Counted from the stretch's first letter, positions 37,102 to 48,111 are shown. The stretch is DNA of 64,000 nt from Pseudoalteromonas luteoviolacea S2607 (GCF_001625575.1 NZ_AUXV01000034.1:62001-126000); one strand, 5' to 3'. Translations and numbers: made by a program. The notes: generated by a model from the letters alone, not told the origin.

Positions 37102-40100
37102 TTACAAGTCCATCTCTGTCATGGATTGATCATCAAAAGCGGCGCTGATATCACGGCCACTAACTATGTCACTAACAATTTCCACTTGCGCTTTGCCAGA
37201 CACCTCAGTGTCACCACACGTACTTATTCGTCTGGCCAAAGCTTGAATACTCGGGTGCGCAAATACATCCGCCACTGTGCACCTTACTGAAAAGTATCTA
37301 TTCACTCTGGATATCAACTGCATAGCCAATACCGAATTTCCGCCACAGTTAAAAAAGCTAATGTCTGTGCTTAATGTCTGTACTGGGAGCAACTCGATAA
37401 AAAAGGTCTGAAGTTGATGTTCGATAGGCGTACTAGGTGCATGGAATATCTCACTTGAGGTAGCTTCTACCTGCGGTAACACCAACGCTTTTAGGTCTAA
37501 TTTGCCGTTGGGGGTCAATGGCCACTCTGGTAGCCAACTCACATATTCGGGCACCATATAGCTTGGTAACTTCATCAATAAGTGTTGACGAATTGCACTA
37601 TAGCTCCACTGCACCTTGAGCTCACCATGCGCTAAGCAATATGCGCAGAGAGATTCCTTACCCGTACTGTCACGCTTGACCAATACACGTACATCGTCAT
37701 TATCGAGCAATTTTCTTATCTGATGTTCCACTTCAGCCAGCTCGATACGGTGCCCATGCAATTTGACCTGATTATCTAAGCGCCCTTGCAGCTCAAAGCG
37801 TCCATCGGGCAAGCGCCGCGCTCTATCACCGCTTTTGTACAGCCTTGTTGATGTGCCTAATAAGTCAAAATTGATGAAACTACGCTGAGTCAGATCCGAG
37901 CGGTTTAGATAGCCTTTTGCTAATCCCGCTCCCCCTATCCAAAGCTCTCCCCATACGCCGATAGGTAATGGCAAACTGTCGCTCTGCGCATGCTCTGGCA
38001 TCACCAATAACGCCGTGTTATCTATGCCTTCGCCAATACAAATATCACTGGCATCCGAGATGTGTTCAACGCTTGACCAAATCGTCGTTTCGGTTGGGCC
38101 ATACATATTAAATAACTGCCCACCGCGATGCAGTATGGTGCTTGCGAGACTTTGCTCCAGAGGTTCGCCACCACTCAATACTTTTAATTCCCTAATACAA
38201 TTCGGCGACGCCTGAATCAGTACTTTCCACAAGGTTGGTGTTGCCTGCATCATGCTGATCTGCTCACGCTCTAGTAATTCAGCGATTGCTAGAGGGTCAC
38301 TACACGCAACTTCATCGGCTATATATACAAATGCCCCGCACATAAGCGGTAAATACAATTCCAAAGCGGCAATATCAAATGCAATAGTCGTCACCGCGAG
38401 TAAGCGATCAGCGGCTTGCATACCCGGCACTTTGCCCATCGAATAGAGAAAATTTGCCAATGCATCATGCCCAATTTCAACGCCTTTTGGCCGACCACTT
38501 GAGCCTGAGGTATAAATAACATACGCCCGTTGATGAGGCTCTATACTGCGACTTGGTTCAATTGTGTTGCATGCCCAAACAGACTCAGATTCCCGATCGA
38601 GATTGACGCAGTGGCAACAACTCTCAAGCATGCTCTGTATGTCACTACACTGTTCATCGCATAAAACGAGGTGAGTTTGCGAGTCCGTAAGAATGTCTCT
38701 GACTCGCGCTTGAGGAAATGTTAAATCTAGTGGTAAATAAGCGGCACCCGTTTTTAATACCGCTAGTAATGTCACCAGTAACTCGCAACTGCGTGTCATT
38801 GCGACTGCCACTAGGCACTGCCTATCAATGCCCTGTTGAATTAAATAATGCGCTAATTGATTCGAGCGCTTGTCTAGCGCTTCATAAGACAGCTGCGCTT
38901 TAGCATCTCGCACAGCGATGCGATTTGGCATCATGGCGACTTGCTCTGCAAACCCCTCTAGCAACAAGGTAGCTGGTTGACCCTGTTGTACCTTAGCAAT
39001 TTGTTCTGACACTAATACCTTTTGCTCAGCATCGCTGAGCATGGCACAGGCCTTATCTGACAAGGTTATATGCGGCGTCATTGTCGCCAGTAACCTCACC
39101 CACGCTTGTCCATATGATTGCATCATGGCGGCATCATATTTCTGACAATTAAAGTCCAGCTCGAGTAACCAGCTATCATGCACATTTAAGATATTACAGT
39201 TCAAATCAAAGTGACCGAAGCGCACCTCATTATTCACCATGCTCACCGTTGACTCTGCAAACTGGGGAAGTTGGGACATGCGGTCTAAGTTGAACACCGT
39301 ACTGGGTAAAATAACATCTTGCTCAGTCAATGCTGAATATGGGTAATTTGCGTGATCTAGCCCGTTTAACATTTGCGATTGAACTTGCTTCACCACGTCG
39401 GCAAACGTACTTTGCGCTGACAAAGAAACTACGACTGCAATCATATTCGTACAATAGCCAACCAACTGTTGATCTAACAACTCGGCATCAAATTGCTTCG
39501 CCAATAACTGACGTGCAGATACCGGCACATTGACCGCGATAACAGATTGCTGACTCAGCTTATGCAGCCACACCACATACCCCGCCAATAAAGTTGCAAA
39601 TAACCCACAGCCTTGTGCTTTCGCCAATGCCATTACGTTTTCTATCGCTGCACCAGAAATAGGTAACTTCAATTGTTGTACTTCAAAGCTTTGCTGTTGG
39701 ATAGGTGATTGCCGCATGGGCAAACAGAGCGCATCGCAGTGAGCTAAATTCTCTAGCCAGTAGTGCTCATCTTTACGATATTGCTCAGACTGCCGATACT
39801 GCTCAAGTGCTGCTACGTAGTCGGAATATTGGGGGGAACGCTCAAAGCGTCGAGCATCCTCATTATAATGCGCTGCTATACGCTCAATAATGAGCTGCAG
39901 TGAAATTCCATCGCACACAATATGATGGGCCACAATGCTCAGGTAATGTGCTTCATCAGTACATAACAATACAAAACGGCATAAGGTATCTTGCTCAAAA
40001 TTAAAAGGCCGATAACGCCACTCTGCCAGCTCCTTATTCGGGTCAACCAAGCCTGATGTGGATGTCACCTCCAACGTTTGCACTGTTAACTGTGGTGCTT

Positions 40101-43100
40101 TGCGCTGTATGTGTGTTAACGCATCAATATCAACACCCATACTCAATATCGAATACTCGCCGACCACTTCGTCAATGGCGTGATGAAGCTTATCCAATTG
40201 CACCTTACCATTGAGCTGAATACTGGCTTGTAAATGATAAGCGAGCGCGCCCTGTGGTGATCGCAATGCCAGCGCTAATAATTGCTGCTGGGCTTGTGTG
40301 AGTGAAAATGAGGTTCCAATAGGGGAAGTTCCACACTCATTAACCTGCTCCTGTGAAAAATAGCCAGCATCTTTAAGCGCAAGCGCACTAGCTTGCACCG
40401 CATCAATAATGGTTTTGATGTCTTTCTGACTATGGGCGGCACTTATAAAGCAATTGCGCCCCTCCCAAATGAATATCCCGCGATTAAGTAATTCATAAAA
40501 GAATACATCTAGGTTTTGCGCGAATGTAAATCGAAACAGTGACGAGAATGCTTCAATCCGCATTGGAATGCCATTGCGTTCAAAAAACGCATTTAAAGTG
40601 CTTTGCAGATAACTGGTTTTTTGTGAAAGCTGTTCCTGTAACTGGGGCCCTTGGCGCTTGATTTCTCTTAGTACGGCAGCTGCACTCACCATGCTCAGTG
40701 GGTGCTTGCAGAACGTACCCGCAAAGAATGTTGTATCAGCTTGAGGGTATGAGTTATCACCATATTGCCAATCACCACCATCAATGCCATCAAGATACTC
40801 AGCACTGCCCGCAACCACGCCAATAGGTAAGCCGCCACCCACGATTTTCCCGTACGTGGCCATGTCAGCTTGGATCCCCAGCAATGCTTGCACACCGCCA
40901 GGATGAGCACGAAACCCGGTGATCATCTCATCAAAGATAAGTGCTATACCCAACTCTTTCGTCAATGCCCGTAACTGTTTCAAAAACTCAAACGGTTGCA
41001 GTGCAGGATGACGACTTTGTACAGGCTCTACCAATACAGCAGCAATGGTATCTGCATGCTCGTGGATCTGATTTAGAGCAGACTGCTCGCCATACTCTAG
41101 CACCAAGTTTCGGTTAATTGCACCAGATTGAATACCCGAGCACATCGCTTCAACACCCGTGCCATCAGGCGTTGGAGTAGCTAATGTACCGTCATAGTGG
41201 CCGTGATAAGCACCAGAAAACTGTACAATGCGATCTCGCTTAGTCTTGTTTCTTGCCAGACGTACAGCCGTCATCACGGCTTCTGTACCTGAGTTGCAAA
41301 AAGTAACACGCGCCAATCCAGTCAATTCAGACACAAGCTCAGCCACTTCACACGCTACTGGACTCGCTAGTCCCAATTGCATGCCATTGTCCAATTGATC
41401 AATCAAAGCGGCGTTGACAAATTCAGGCTTGTGGCCAAACAAGTTAACGCCAAAATCCATAGTGATATCTATATATTCATTGTCATCAATGTCCCAGATC
41501 CGCGCTCCTTCACAGCGTTTTGCAAAAATGGGATAGAGCATTTCTTTGCTCGACAAACGAAACCCTGCTGAGGCTCGGCAATCAGCAAGATGAGTGCGAT
41601 GTGCCGCCACCAGCTGCTTAGAACTCGCTGTTTTTTGGCAATATGCTTCACCTAGGCTAACGGCATGCGCTTGAACCTGTGGGGAGCTTGCAACAGGTTT
41701 GAGTTGCTTTTGTCCAAATCCAGGTAGAATAGTTTGAGCGGGCTGGCTAGCAACCGCAGGGGGATCCGCTAACGGTTTTAGCTGCTGAGGAAGACTTTCC
41801 TCATCGAGGCTTGCAGTGTCGGCGTTTAACCAACGTAACTGCTGCGCCGTGACCGCTTCAACGCTTTGCTTAGCAATTTCATGAGTAATTGACGCAGCTG
41901 CTTGCAACTGGGCTTGGCAGATTGACGCGATCAATGCGTGTTTATCACCCACTGGCGCATGTGGTTCTGTAATGGCTGTGTCGTCGAAATCTTTTACGTC
42001 TTCTGGTGAGGGCGCAGTAGGTGCATTTTTGAGGTAATCACTGTGTAAAATTACGTGCTCGACAAGCAAGTCAACACAGCTCAACTCCTCATAGAATTGT
42101 CGCACGCTAAACTCAAGGTGAAACTGCTTTTCATAAGTGCGAACTGCGCGCATGATCATCAATGAGTCAACGCCCATTTCGAGCAGTGGCAAACTTGTAT
42201 CTATCTGCGCTGCGGGCATCGCCAATTCACTGGCCAACGTGTTAAGTACAAACTCCCGAATCGCTGCGCTTCTTTGCACATCATCCACTTGTTCATTGGA
42301 GAGGGCAACAGGTGCCGGTGCAAGTTGTGACGCCTTCGACGTGGTGATCCAGTGTCGAGTCGGCTCAAATGGATACGGTGGTAGCGCTACTTTAGGCAAT
42401 ACCGTGTTTTGTAATGCCGGATAGATTTGTGACCATTGTAGTTTGCGCCCTGCTTCACAAATACTCGCTACGTCAGCAGCTAACCTTTCACAATCATTAC
42501 CAATTGAGTTAAATACACTTAAGTACTCTGCGTCCGCACGAGGCAAATTCTCCTGAATGAGGGTGCTGAGGACAGGTTTTGGCCCTACTTCTAGGGCAAT
42601 AAAGCGCGTCAATTTACCAAGTTCATCAATACAAGCATCAAATTTCACTGGTTGCACAATTTGCTCAACCCAATAATTGGGCTGAGTTAATGCAGCGCTT
42701 TCAGCCACACCCGTTTGGGAGGAAATGAAAGTGTATTTTGGCGCTTTAAATGTCGTGTTCTGTGCGGCTTTTGAAAACTGAGACAACACAGGTTTCATGA
42801 GCGGTGAGTGGAACGCTCGGGCCGTATTTAGCGCTTTAAAACGAATGTCTTTTTGTTCAAGCTTTTGGCCTATTTCAGCCATCGCATCGTCACTACCAGA
42901 AAAAACAACCCCCGCCTCTCCGTGATATGCAGAAACCGCGGCTTCATTGCTATGTGGAGTAACAAGCTCCTGAGCCAGTTCACGCGAGCATCGTGCCGCA
43001 ATCATTTTCCCGTGTGCGGGTAATTGCTGCATCAACTCAGCACGTGCACCAAGCAGTTTAAGGCAATCAGGCAATGACATTACGCCAGCAATACATGCAG

Positions 43101-46100
43101 CAGCATACTCACCCACACTGTGACTGACCAACATATCTGGTTCGAGACCAAAACTTATCCATAGCTTAGCCATTGCGTATTCTACAGCAAACACGCAAAG
43201 CTGCGCCCATCGCGCTTGATTGATCAAGTCCCCTTCTGGGTCTTGATATAACACGTTAAGTAAACGCGCTTCAAAGTGCGTACTTAGCAATGCATCACAT
43301 TCATCCACAGCCGCTTTAAACACTGGCTGCGTTTCATAAAGCGCTCGTCCCATATCAGGGTATTGAGCGCCTTGACCGGTGAATAAAAAGACCACTCTAT
43401 TGGCTGTCTTTTCTTGATTGTTTGGCGCGTGTTGCGCCAGCTTGGCCGGATCATGCAATGAATACAAATGCTGGATCAGGTCTTCTTTACATGCGCCATA
43501 GAAGGTTTGCTTTACACCTTTGAGAGAAGGGCTTTCAACACTTTGATAAACCAGCGTGTTAAATTCTTGCGGATTTGCAGCTGCTAATCGATCGCCGTAA
43601 CGTCTCGCCAATTTTGCCAATGAGTATGGAGACTTTGCACTGAGTGGCAAAACATAAAAAGGAGGATCTTGGTGAAGCTTTGTAGGCTGGTTTGCTGAAC
43701 TAGGTGCGGATGCACATATTACATGGGCATTTGTTCCGCCAAAGCCAAATGAGCTGAGCCCTGCAAGTGCGGTGTCAGTCGATGATGTTGGCCATGCCTC
43801 CAGTGCATCCGGCACTTTAATCGAAAATTTATCCCATGCAATATGGGGATTGAGTTTGTCAATATAGCGCTGAGGTGGTATTTGCTGATGTGAAAAGCAC
43901 AGTAGCGTTTTTATTAACCCTGCGAGCCCCGCTGCTGATTCTAGGTGACCAATATTTGCTTTCACCGAACCAACTTTCAGCGCCTCTCCTTCACGCTTAT
44001 CTCCATACACCTGCTGTAGTGCCGATACTTCAATGGGGTCCCCAAGCTCAGTGCCGGTGCCATGTGCTTCTACGTATTGCACTTGATGAGGTGAGACACC
44101 TGCGTTGTCCAATGCCGCACGGATAACATCTTGTTGCGCTCGGCCATTTGGTGCCGTAATGCCATTACTCCGACCATCCTGATTTACAGCGCTGCCTTTC
44201 AACACCCCGTAAATAACGTCATTATCTTGCAAGGCTTGCGACAATGGTTTTAATAACACACATCCTACGCCTTCACTCCTGACATAGCCATTCGCATCAG
44301 CCGAAAAGGTTTTACATCGCCCGTCTCGCGCCAGCATCTGCGCATTGTTACAGGCTGCGCTAACATCATCACTTAAGATCAGATTAACACCACTCACCAT
44401 CGCCAAAGGTATTTGCTCAGCCCGAATCGCTTGCATCGCGTGATGCAAAGCAACCAATGACGAAGAGCAAGCCGTATCAATGGCCAAGCTGGGACCTGTA
44501 AAGTTATAAAAATAAGAGAGTCGATTTGCCGCGATACTGAGCGCAGTGCCTGTACCTAGATAAGCATGACTTTTTTCAGTTTCTTGGCAAAGTGAAAAGT
44601 AATCGCTCTGAGAGATCCCCACATAAACGCCGATGCGTTGCCCTGCCAGCATAGCTGGTGTATAACCCGCCGACTGAATTGCATGGTAGCTATTTTCCAG
44701 CAGTAACCTCTGCTGCGGATCGATGTGGTTTGCCTCGCTAGGTGCGACTCCAAAAAGTGCATGATCAAATTGATCAATATCGGTTAAATAGCCACCAAGT
44801 CTTTCACCATTGATGCCTCGGCCCAATGACTTTCGCGCATCACTTGGCAAGGAGATCGCATCACCACCTGAGCGCAATAACTGCCATAACGCCTCTGTAT
44901 TCTCCGCTTCTGGGTAACGGCATGCCATACCAATTACTGCAATGTCTTCGCCTCTTGAGTTCGCAACCCTCTGAGATAAAACATCTGTTTTAGCTTGGTC
45001 TTCTTCGCACGTATTGCGCTGCGAATGTACACGGCTTTGCGGCCGTTCTAATTTATCTAGGGCCTGACACACTTCATCAAATTGGCATAAATACTCAGCT
45101 AACTGAGTGATGCTTGGGTATTCATAAAGTACGGTGGACTCGAGCTCAATACCGTGTAATTCCATCAGCTCACCCGAAATGCGCACCGCTTTCATGGAGT
45201 CAACACCCAATGATAGGAAAGATGCGTCTAAATCCAATGCGCTCGCGTCAACACCCACTTCTAGCGCGATAATCTGTTGCAGTAACTGGCTTACCTCTAT
45301 CACCGGTGCTTGCTGTGCACTCGTCACAGCCGAAGTTTGGCTAGCGTCGATACCACCGCTAGGGCGATATTTAGCTAATGGCTCAAATTGCGCTGCTAAA
45401 TATTGCCGCCTATTTTCTTGGCGTTGGATTTTTCCACTTGAGGTCTTGCATACTCGGCCGGGTTTAATTAACAAAATGTCGTGTGGTGTAATACCATGCT
45501 GTGCCACCACCGCAGCCGTGATATTTGCGAAGACTGCATCAGCATTGAGTTTTCGCACCGAAGTGCGCTTAACTTGTTGCACGATGACCAAACGTTCTTC
45601 ATCATCGACCGTTATTGAAAATGCCGCGCCTCCATTCGCGTCAAGCGCTTCATCCGCTTCACTGACGGACAATTCGATATCTTGCGGATAATAATTTTTA
45701 CCTCGAAATATCAGCACATCTTTTGAACGCCCAGTTACAAACAGCTCCTGCTGATACAAAAACCCGAGATCGCCCGTGCGTAAATAAGGCCCATCGTGAT
45801 CATCATGAATATGTGCCTCAAAAATATTTTTACTCAGTTCAGGTTTATTCCAATACCCCTTTGCAACGCTCGCACCTTTAATCCAAATTTCTCCAATTTC
45901 GCCGTCTAAACAACGTTGTTTGGTGTCTGGGTTAACAATCGAAACGGTATGATTGTGCCAACTGTGGCCACTTGAGACTGCATAATAATGAGTTTCATCA
46001 TTTATAAATTTGGTATGCGCTGGCGGCGCTTTCACCTCGGCGCGATTTTGTAGCATCACTTTACTGTCGAGGCACAATACGGTTGGCGATTCGAGCACAT

Positions 46101-47094
46101 TACCACCTGTGGCAAACAGCGTGGTTTCAGCCATGCCATAGCAAGGCGCAAGGTTTTCATGTCGAAAGCCGCAGCGGTGAAACTTTTGATAAAACCGCTC
46201 AAGAGTGCTTGCCCTTACAGGCTCAGCACCATTTAATGCCGATCGCCAATGCGATAAATCTAAATCCGCTAATTGCTCTTCCGTGACAGAGTAAACGCAT
46301 AAGTCATAAGCAAAATTAGGGGCACTGGAAGTCACTCCTTTAAACTCACTTAATAATTTGAGCCAACGTAGCGGCTTTTGTAAAAAGTAAGTTGGGTTCA
46401 TTAAACAAGCTGGAGCACCAATATAAACAGGCTGCAAAATACCGAAAATAAGGCCCATATCATGGAAGTGAGGTAGCCAACTAACAATGGGCGTTGATTC
46501 ATCATGCCCAAACGCAACCTTCATCATCTCTTCATTGTCGATAATATTGCCGTGGCTCACCATGACACCTTTTGGGTCGCCAGTGGAACCAGAAGTGTAT
46601 TGTAAAAAAGCCAACTCATGCGCTTGTGGCTGAGCGACCTGCCAACTTGTTGGGATCTCTTCTTTAATTGTATCTGTTGCAAACAGCGCCAAGTTATTAA
46701 GACTTGCTTCAGCTTCAAACAAAGGCCTCGCTATGGCGTTTACCTTTTCACTGGTTAACACACCTTTAGCACCAGCATCAAAAATAATACTCCTCAGTCG
46801 GGCGATATTTTGATTTTTCTTAGGAGGGTAAACTGGCACGGCGACCACACCAGCATACAAACAGGCAAAAAATGCTTCTACAAACTCAAAACCAGAGTTG
46901 TACAGCAATAGGGCTCTATCACCTTTATCAAAATGAAGACTGAGCTGTGCACCTATTTGTCGCGCTCGATAATCTAATTGTTGATAAGAAAGGGTTTTAC
47001 TAGGGTGGTCGTCAGAGAAGAAGTAATGAAAAGCGGTATCGTCGCTACGCGTATTTGCCAATGTAACTAAAGCAGTCACCAAGTCTGTTTTCAT
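37102..47094 (-). CDS. Hybrid PKS-NRPS loading protein making a beta-amino fatty acid and adding Gly
   Basis: The first synthetase, 3330 residues. Domains: fatty-acyl-AMP ligase (1-590; LQYTSGSTGDPKGV); ACP (Ser633); KS (~705-1135, active Cys876 in DTACSSS, both His motifs EAHGTGT and NIGHLE); AT (~1240-1530, Ser1326 in SHSVGEY with Ser for the usual first Gly, RAFHS as in malonyl-type AT); ACP (GVDSLM, Ser1644); PLP aminotransferase (~1825-2230, Lys2083 in YGKIVGGG); C (HHIVCDG, His2391); A (pocket DILQLGMIWK: Gly); PCP (GGNS, Ser3254). No KR, DH or ER is present. This is the MycA/ItuA plan: a fatty acid is activated, extended once with malonate, and the beta-ketone is transaminated before coupling to the first amino acid. 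The C-terminus ends TEMDL, a likely docking motif. A one-kilobase gap upstream holds its promoter. Confidence 0.97.
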   Translation of the reverse strand: MKTDLVTALVTLANTRSDDTAFHYFFSDDHPSKTLSYQQLDYRARQIGAQLSLHFDKGDRALLLYNSGFEFVEAFFACLYAGVVAVPVYPPKKNQNIARLRSIIFDAGAKGVLTSEKVNAIARPLFEAEASLNNLALFATDTIKEEIPTSWQVAQPQAHELAFLQYTSGSTGDPKGVMVSHGNIIDNEEMMKVAFGHDESTPIVSWLPHFHDMGLIFGILQPVYIGAPACLMNPTYFLQKPLRWLKLLSEFKGVTSSAPNFAYDLCVYSVTEEQLADLDLSHWRSALNGAEPVRASTLERFYQKFHRCGFRHENLAPCYGMAETTLFATGGNVLESPTVLCLDSKVMLQNRAEVKAPPAHTKFINDETHYYAVSSGHSWHNHTVSIVNPDTKQRCLDGEIGEIWIKGASVAKGYWNKPELSKNIFEAHIHDDHDGPYLRTGDLGFLYQQELFVTGRSKDVLIFRGKNYYPQDIELSVSEADEALDANGGAAFSITVDDEERLVIVQQVKRTSVRKLNADAVFANITAAVVAQHGITPHDILLIKPGRVCKTSSGKIQRQENRRQYLAAQFEPLAKYRPSGGIDASQTSAVTSAQQAPVIEVSQLLQQIIALEVGVDASALDLDASFLSLGVDSMKAVRISGELMELHGIELESTVLYEYPSITQLAEYLCQFDEVCQALDKLERPQSRVHSQRNTCEEDQAKTDVLSQRVANSRGEDIAVIGMACRYPEAENTEALWQLLRSGGDAISLPSDARKSLGRGINGERLGGYLTDIDQFDHALFGVAPSEANHIDPQQRLLLENSYHAIQSAGYTPAMLAGQRIGVYVGISQSDYFSLCQETEKSHAYLGTGTALSIAANRLSYFYNFTGPSLAIDTACSSSLVALHHAMQAIRAEQIPLAMVSGVNLILSDDVSAACNNAQMLARDGRCKTFSADANGYVRSEGVGCVLLKPLSQALQDNDVIYGVLKGSAVNQDGRSNGITAPNGRAQQDVIRAALDNAGVSPHQVQYVEAHGTGTELGDPIEVSALQQVYGDKREGEALKVGSVKANIGHLESAAGLAGLIKTLLCFSHQQIPPQRYIDKLNPHIAWDKFSIKVPDALEAWPTSSTDTALAGLSSFGFGGTNAHVICASAPSSANQPTKLHQDPPFYVLPLSAKSPYSLAKLARRYGDRLAAANPQEFNTLVYQSVESPSLKGVKQTFYGACKEDLIQHLYSLHDPAKLAQHAPNNQEKTANRVVFLFTGQGAQYPDMGRALYETQPVFKAAVDECDALLSTHFEARLLNVLYQDPEGDLINQARWAQLCVFAVEYAMAKLWISFGLEPDMLVSHSVGEYAAACIAGVMSLPDCLKLLGARAELMQQLPAHGKMIAARCSRELAQELVTPHSNEAAVSAYHGEAGVVFSGSDDAMAEIGQKLEQKDIRFKALNTARAFHSPLMKPVLSQFSKAAQNTTFKAPKYTFISSQTGVAESAALTQPNYWVEQIVQPVKFDACIDELGKLTRFIALEVGPKPVLSTLIQENLPRADAEYLSVFNSIGNDCERLAADVASICEAGRKLQWSQIYPALQNTVLPKVALPPYPFEPTRHWITTSKASQLAPAPVALSNEQVDDVQRSAAIREFVLNTLASELAMPAAQIDTSLPLLEMGVDSLMIMRAVRTYEKQFHLEFSVRQFYEELSCVDLLVEHVILHSDYLKNAPTAPSPEDVKDFDDTAITEPHAPVGDKHALIASICQAQLQAAASITHEIAKQSVEAVTAQQLRWLNADTASLDEESLPQQLKPLADPPAVASQPAQTILPGFGQKQLKPVASSPQVQAHAVSLGEAYCQKTASSKQLVAAHRTHLADCRASAGFRLSSKEMLYPIFAKRCEGARIWDIDDNEYIDITMDFGVNLFGHKPEFVNAALIDQLDNGMQLGLASPVACEVAELVSELTGLARVTFCNSGTEAVMTAVRLARNKTKRDRIVQFSGAYHGHYDGTLATPTPDGTGVEAMCSGIQSGAINRNLVLEYGEQSALNQIHEHADTIAAVLVEPVQSRHPALQPFEFLKQLRALTKELGIALIFDEMITGFRAHPGGVQALLGIQADMATYGKIVGGGLPIGVVAGSAEYLDGIDGGDWQYGDNSYPQADTTFFAGTFCKHPLSMVSAAAVLREIKRQGPQLQEQLSQKTSYLQSTLNAFFERNGIPMRIEAFSSLFRFTFAQNLDVFFYELLNRGIFIWEGRNCFISAAHSQKDIKTIIDAVQASALALKDAGYFSQEQVNECGTSPIGTSFSLTQAQQQLLALALRSPQGALAYHLQASIQLNGKVQLDKLHHAIDEVVGEYSILSMGVDIDALTHIQRKAPQLTVQTLEVTSTSGLVDPNKELAEWRYRPFNFEQDTLCRFVLLCTDEAHYLSIVAHHIVCDGISLQLIIERIAAHYNEDARRFERSPQYSDYVAALEQYRQSEQYRKDEHYWLENLAHCDALCLPMRQSPIQQQSFEVQQLKLPISGAAIENVMALAKAQGCGLFATLLAGYVVWLHKLSQQSVIAVNVPVSARQLLAKQFDAELLDQQLVGYCTNMIAVVVSLSAQSTFADVVKQVQSQMLNGLDHANYPYSALTEQDVILPSTVFNLDRMSQLPQFAESTVSMVNNEVRFGHFDLNCNILNVHDSWLLELDFNCQKYDAAMMQSYGQAWVRLLATMTPHITLSDKACAMLSDAEQKVLVSEQIAKVQQGQPATLLLEGFAEQVAMMPNRIAVRDAKAQLSYEALDKRSNQLAHYLIQQGIDRQCLVAVAMTRSCELLVTLLAVLKTGAAYLPLDLTFPQARVRDILTDSQTHLVLCDEQCSDIQSMLESCCHCVNLDRESESVWACNTIEPSRSIEPHQRAYVIYTSGSSGRPKGVEIGHDALANFLYSMGKVPGMQAADRLLAVTTIAFDIAALELYLPLMCGAFVYIADEVACSDPLAIAELLEREQISMMQATPTLWKVLIQASPNCIRELKVLSGGEPLEQSLASTILHRGGQLFNMYGPTETTIWSSVEHISDASDICIGEGIDNTALLVMPEHAQSDSLPLPIGVWGELWIGGAGLAKGYLNRSDLTQRSFINFDLLGTSTRLYKSGDRARRLPDGRFELQGRLDNQVKLHGHRIELAEVEHQIRKLLDNDDVRVLVKRDSTGKESLCAYCLAHGELKVQWSYSAIRQHLLMKLPSYMVPEYVSWLPEWPLTPNGKLDLKALVLPQVEATSSEIFHAPSTPIEHQLQTFFIELLPVQTLSTDISFFNCGGNSVLAMQLISRVNRYFSVRCTVADVFAHPSIQALARRISTCGDTEVSGKAQVEIVSDIVSGRDISAAFDDQSMTEMDL

Positions 47095-48111
47095 GCCATG
47101 CCCGCAAAAAAGAGTGATTAAGTGATCTCTCAGTTATGAGCTAGGTCGACGTACTAAGTTGGAGATTTACGCAATTAGGTACTCTATCGCAATCCTAGCT
47201 ATAACCATAAAATTGAATAAATATAATCAATTCAAAATTCACAACGAACACACCGGTAAAGGCACGGCCTCATTAAGCCACCATTACATAGGTTATCGTC
47301 GTAAATTAACATGGCTGACTAACCAACCCTTTGCTTAAAAGGTCATTAGCCAACTGCGCCAAAGCTAACAAAAAGAACTGTTAAACAATAACTTATTGAA
47401 AGCTTATTAAAAGAAAATGCTACTCACGCAGGCACGACAGCTAGACTACTAAATACAATACCTAGAATACTGAATATTCTTTTTTTAAAAAAATACTGTG
47501 TCTATGATGCTAACACACAAAACAAAAAAATAAATCAAAATTACTTAAAATTAACATTGACTTAATTTTTCGAGCCGAATAATTCCTAAGAATTCTCGTG
47601 TTTTCTAAATGAACACTACCTAATTCACTAATAAGGGTAAATTACTCCACATTACATATATTTAAATAAACGGGAACACGCCCATTGGGCAATAATCATT
47701 GCACGCTATTAAACAATGACTATACAGGGGCCGTGTTAAGGCTTTTTTAAACCTTGCCGCTATATCAAAGATTCATACTTTTTAAGTAATAAGCGGACGT
47801 TTCTCGGTAACGTCACATAGTAAAACATCCCTCAATTATACTTTTTCGCTCTTGAAACAGGCGCCCAATATTGTAATTACTTATCTGTAAACGAGAGAAA
47901 TTCTGTCATTCAAATCTTTCGAATTAAACTATACTTAGCTCGAAGGTGGCCAGCAAAAGTCAGCATAGACCACTCCTGATATACATTTGACTGGCGTTGT
48001 TTTTCCAACAGGAGTAAATACGCACTATTCGCTGTAGCGAACTAAAGGACTAAGGACTGAGCGGTAATTACACATTCCGCCATTCACGAACTGGGTGCTG
48101 AAGGACTAATA
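47095..48111. promoter_or_regulatory. 1-kb AT-rich divergent intergenic region
   Basis: No gene is seen on either strand. It separates the biosynthetic genes (minus) from the GGDEF-EAL gene (plus) and must hold the promoters of both. A good -10 box TATACT (47930-47935) with only a weak -35 faces the GGDEF-EAL gene. A palindromic GCCCATTGGGC with a nearby GCAATAATCATTGC lies about 47685-47705 and an imperfect hairpin around 47311-47365; either could be an operator but neither matches a site I recognise. No convincing -35/-10 pair could be fixed for the minus-strand transcript. Confidence 0.5.

Noticed and set aside
14102..47094. Siderophore cluster, because of Asp plus an Asp-hydroxylase-like oxygenase
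   Set aside because: No TonB receptor, no iron-uptake genes and no Fur-box-like site were seen near the operon; the beta-amino fatty acid loading unit and SyrD-like exporter fit a lipopeptide better. A weak metal-binding role is not excluded.
8044..47094. MbtH-like protein, phosphopantetheinyl transferase and stand-alone thioesterase in the cluster
   Set aside because: I searched the reading frames for the short NEEGQYSLWP-type MbtH signature and for a PPTase and found none; they must be supplied from elsewhere in the genome.
47095..48111. Possible small gene in the one-kilobase gap
   Set aside because: No frame with a start, ribosome binding site and length over about 40 codons could be supported.
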